Assembly: GCA_905203765.1 (NCBI GenBank)
Contig: CAJKXC010000022.1
Location: 1 to 35,662 of the forward strand
DNA length: 35,662 bases
Direction of reading: 5' to 3'
Source: an uncultured Bacteroides sp.
GTDB lineage: Bacteria; Bacteroidota; Bacteroidia; Bacteroidales; Bacteroidaceae
How positions within the stretch are numbered: the first letter of the stretch is position 1; every line of letters starts with the position of its first letter. Of this stretch, positions 33,982 through 35,662 are shown piece by piece. A program made the translations under genes and the position numbers. Under the pieces are notes generated by a model. The model worked only from the letters and a program-made list of their open reading frames with translations, made no database searches and was not told where the DNA came from.

Positions 33982-35058
33982 TTACAGCAGTTTCACAAAC
34001 TCGTCAAACAAGAACTCCGTGTCCGTCGGTCCCGAGGCAGCTTCCGGGTGGAACTGTGCCGAGAACCAGGGGTTGCGTTTATGCCTGATACCCTCGTTAG
34101 AACCGTCGTTCATGTTAATGAAGAGCGGTTCCCAGTCTTCGGTCAGCGTATTGTTGTCTACCGCATAACCATGATTCTGCGAGGTGATGAAGCAACGCTC
34201 CGTGCCCACCATGCGTACGGGCTGGTTGTGGCTGCGATGACCGTATTTCAGTTTGTATATCTTTGCCCCGCCGGCTTTGCTCAGCAGTTGGTTTCCCATG
34301 CAGATGCCGAAGATAGGCAGCTTTTCGTTTGCCATTGCCTTGCGTATGTTCTGTACGGCAGCATCGCAGGTATCGGGGTCGCCGGGACCGTTGGAAATGA
34401 ACAGTCCGTCAAACTCCAATCCGTTGTAATCGTAATCCCAGGGCACGCGGATTACTTCTACATCGCGTTTCAGCAGACAGCGGATGATGTTGGTCTTGAC
34501 ACCGCAATCCACCAGCACGACTTTCTTCTTACCGGCACCTTCGTTGTAACGGATTACCTCTTTGCAACTCACTCTGTCTACATAGTTCACACCGGCATAA
34601 ACGGCTTCGGGCACATTCTCCGGCTCGTCGTCAAATACGATTTTGCCCATCATCACACCATGTTCGCGCAGCACCTTTGTCAGTTCGCGGGTGTCGATGC
34701 CCGTAATGCCGGGGATTTGTTCGCGCTTCAGCCAGTCGCCCAGGCTTTCTACGGCGTTCCAGTGGCTGTAGTTCTCGGAGTAGTCACTTACGATGATGGC
34801 TTCGGCATGGATGCGTTCGCTTTCCATGAATGTTGCCAGTCCGTTCGGTTCGATGGTGAACGGCGGCACACCATAGTTGCCCACCAACGGATAAGTGAGC
34901 GTCATCAACTGTCCGGCATACGAAGGGTCGGTCAAGCTCTCGGGATATCCCGTCATGGCTGTGTTGAAGACCACCTCTCCCGCAACCGGCTTTTCATAGC
35001 CAAACGACTTGCCGTGAAAGCGGCTCCCGTCGTCGAGGATAAGAGTTACATTTCTCAT
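33982..35058 (-). CDS. carA: Carbamoyl-phosphate synthase small subunit
   Basis: The 358-aa subunit is the glutamine amidotransferase partner of CarB. The N-terminal domain (VTLILDDGSRFHGKSFGYEK and FNTAMTGYPESLTDPSYAGQ) is followed by a class I glutaminase domain with the Cys nucleophile in FGICMGNQL (family usually GICLGHQ) and the His-Glu of AQFHPEA. Length is typical. It starts 2 bases after the stop of the purF-like gene, so the two are translationally linked. Confidence 0.97.
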   Translation of the reverse strand: MRNVTLILDDGSRFHGKSFGYEKPVAGEVVFNTAMTGYPESLTDPSYAGQLMTLTYPLVGNYGVPPFTIEPNGLATFMESERIHAEAIIVSDYSENYSHWNAVESLGDWLKREQIPGITGIDTRELTKVLREHGVMMGKIVFDDEPENVPEAVYAGVNYVDRVSCKEVIRYNEGAGKKKVVLVDCGVKTNIIRCLLKRDVEVIRVPWDYDYNGLEFDGLFISNGPGDPDTCDAAVQNIRKAMANEKLPIFGICMGNQLLSKAGGAKIYKLKYGHRSHNQPVRMVGTERCFITSQNHGYAVDNNTLTEDWEPLFINMNDGSNEGIRHKRNPWFSAQFHPEAASGPTDTEFLFDEFVKLL

Positions 35059-35060
35059 AT

Positions 35061-35662
35061 TTAGAATTGATATACTTGTTCGATATAATCTATAAACGCT
35101 TCGTTCAGCAGCTTCACACCGCCGGGCGTGGGATAATCGCCGCTGAAGTACCAGTCACCCGAATGCTTGGGGCATGCCTCATGCAGTCCTTCGAGGGGCT
35201 GGTAGACAATCTGTACTTTGGCTTTCGTTCCTTTGGGCGTAAGCAGTTCCACCATCTTGGCGGAGATTTCTTCGTCGTTGAAGGGGGCATAAATGTCCTT
35301 TACGTAGTTCACCATCTGCTCCTTCGGCAGTCCTACCTGGTCTTTAGACTTGCGGTAGGCGGCGGCAATCACGTCCTTCATATCCCGCTCCTTCAGCAAT
35401 TCGATGGCAGCCTTGAAGGCGATGAACTCGCTCATCTTCGCCATGTCGATGCCGTAGTAGTCGGGATAGCGTACCTGCGGGGAAGAAGAGACAATGACTA
35501 TCTTCTTCGGACTCAGACGGTCCAGGATGCCGATGATACTTTGTTTCAAGGTAGTACCGCGCACAATCGAGTCGTCTATAATGACAAGGTTGTCCACACC
35601 CGGAACCAGGCTGCCGTAAGTGATGTCGTACACATGGGCGGCAAGGTCGTTGCGGCTGTTGC
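35061..35662 (-). CDS. purF: Amidophosphoribosyltransferase-like protein, C-terminal part
   Basis: Only the last 200 codons lie in the window; the gene continues beyond 35662. The in-frame reading runs NSRNDLAAHVYDITYG up to the window edge, so the GTG at 35633 is internal and not a start. The PRPP-binding motif VIIDDSIVRGTT and following QSIIGILDRLSPKKIVIVSS identify a PurF phosphoribosyltransferase domain. PurF makes 5-phosphoribosylamine, the first purine step. The tail after that (HSGDWYFSGDYPTPGG) is longer than in E. coli PurF. Placement directly before carA-carB links purine and pyrimidine synthesis. Confidence 0.85.
   Translation of the reverse strand, partial: NSRNDLAAHVYDITYGSLVPGVDNLVIIDDSIVRGTTLKQSIIGILDRLSPKKIVIVSSSPQVRYPDYYGIDMAKMSEFIAFKAAIELLKERDMKDVIAAAYRKSKDQVGLPKEQMVNYVKDIYAPFNDEEISAKMVELLTPKGTKAKVQIVYQPLEGLHEACPKHSGDWYFSGDYPTPGGVKLLNEAFIDYIEQVYQF

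Noticed and set aside
1..35662. tRNA, rRNA, riboswitch or insertion sequence
   Set aside because: Spacers were read for cloverleaf arms, transposase ORFs and terminal inverted repeats; none was convincing. All spacers are under 230 bases.

Overview
The window looks like a stretch of a Bacteroides chromosome. The evidence is the gene content (gadB-glsA-channel-gadC cluster, nadC beside a DUF4783-type gene, rlmH, FabK-like reductase, purF-carA-carB order), promoter -7 boxes of the TAnnTTTG type, A-rich leaders in place of strong Shine-Dalgarno sites, and short-period AT-rich repeats between genes. No rRNA, tRNA, CRISPR array, insertion sequence or phage gene was found, and no gap between genes exceeds about 230 bases.

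Bases 1-2.8 kb (minus strand) hold a histidine-to-histamine module: a pyruvoyl-dependent histidine decarboxylase proenzyme, an APC antiporter, and between them an unannotated 32-codon ORF whose stop is 5 bases from the antiporter start. Bases 2.8-8.1 kb (minus) hold a phosphoglucomutase-type enzyme, a secreted C69 dipeptidase and a secreted M23 peptidase. Alanine dehydrogenase (plus) and a convergent MFS transporter follow. Bases 10.8-15.8 kb (plus) are the glutamate acid-resistance operon: glutamate decarboxylase, glutaminase, a small ion channel with the aberrant filter TTVGSN, and a glutamate/GABA antiporter with an Ala/Thr-rich tail. The histidine and glutamate systems both consume a proton per decarboxylation and export the amine, so two acid-resistance modules lie within 14 kb.

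Bases 15.9-20 kb (minus) carry an ECF sigma factor operon. It encodes the sigma factor, a protein joining a cytoplasmic segment and one membrane helix to a C-terminal beta-barrel-like domain, a lipoprotein, a secreted protein of unknown function and, after a gap, a FabK/nitronate monooxygenase-family flavoprotein. Bases 20-21.5 kb hold two tandem paralogous single-helix membrane proteins of unknown function, preceded by a 22-bp-period repeat array. nadC, a DUF4783-like gene and divergent rlmH follow.

Bases 23.5-29.5 kb (minus) are a complete YbhGFSR-like efflux operon (TolC-like, lipoprotein adaptor, double-NBD ATPase, two ABC-2 permeases), with a divergent AraC-family regulator. In the ATPase, the motif pattern predicts one consensus and one degenerate ATP site. 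A second 22-bp-period array, four forward then three inverted copies, fills the space between the regulator and carB. The window ends with carB, carA and the 3' part of a purF-like gene (minus).

The observations most worth following up are the 32-aa ORF in the histamine cluster, the two 22-bp-period arrays, the sigma-linked fusion protein, the channel filter and the asymmetric ATPase.
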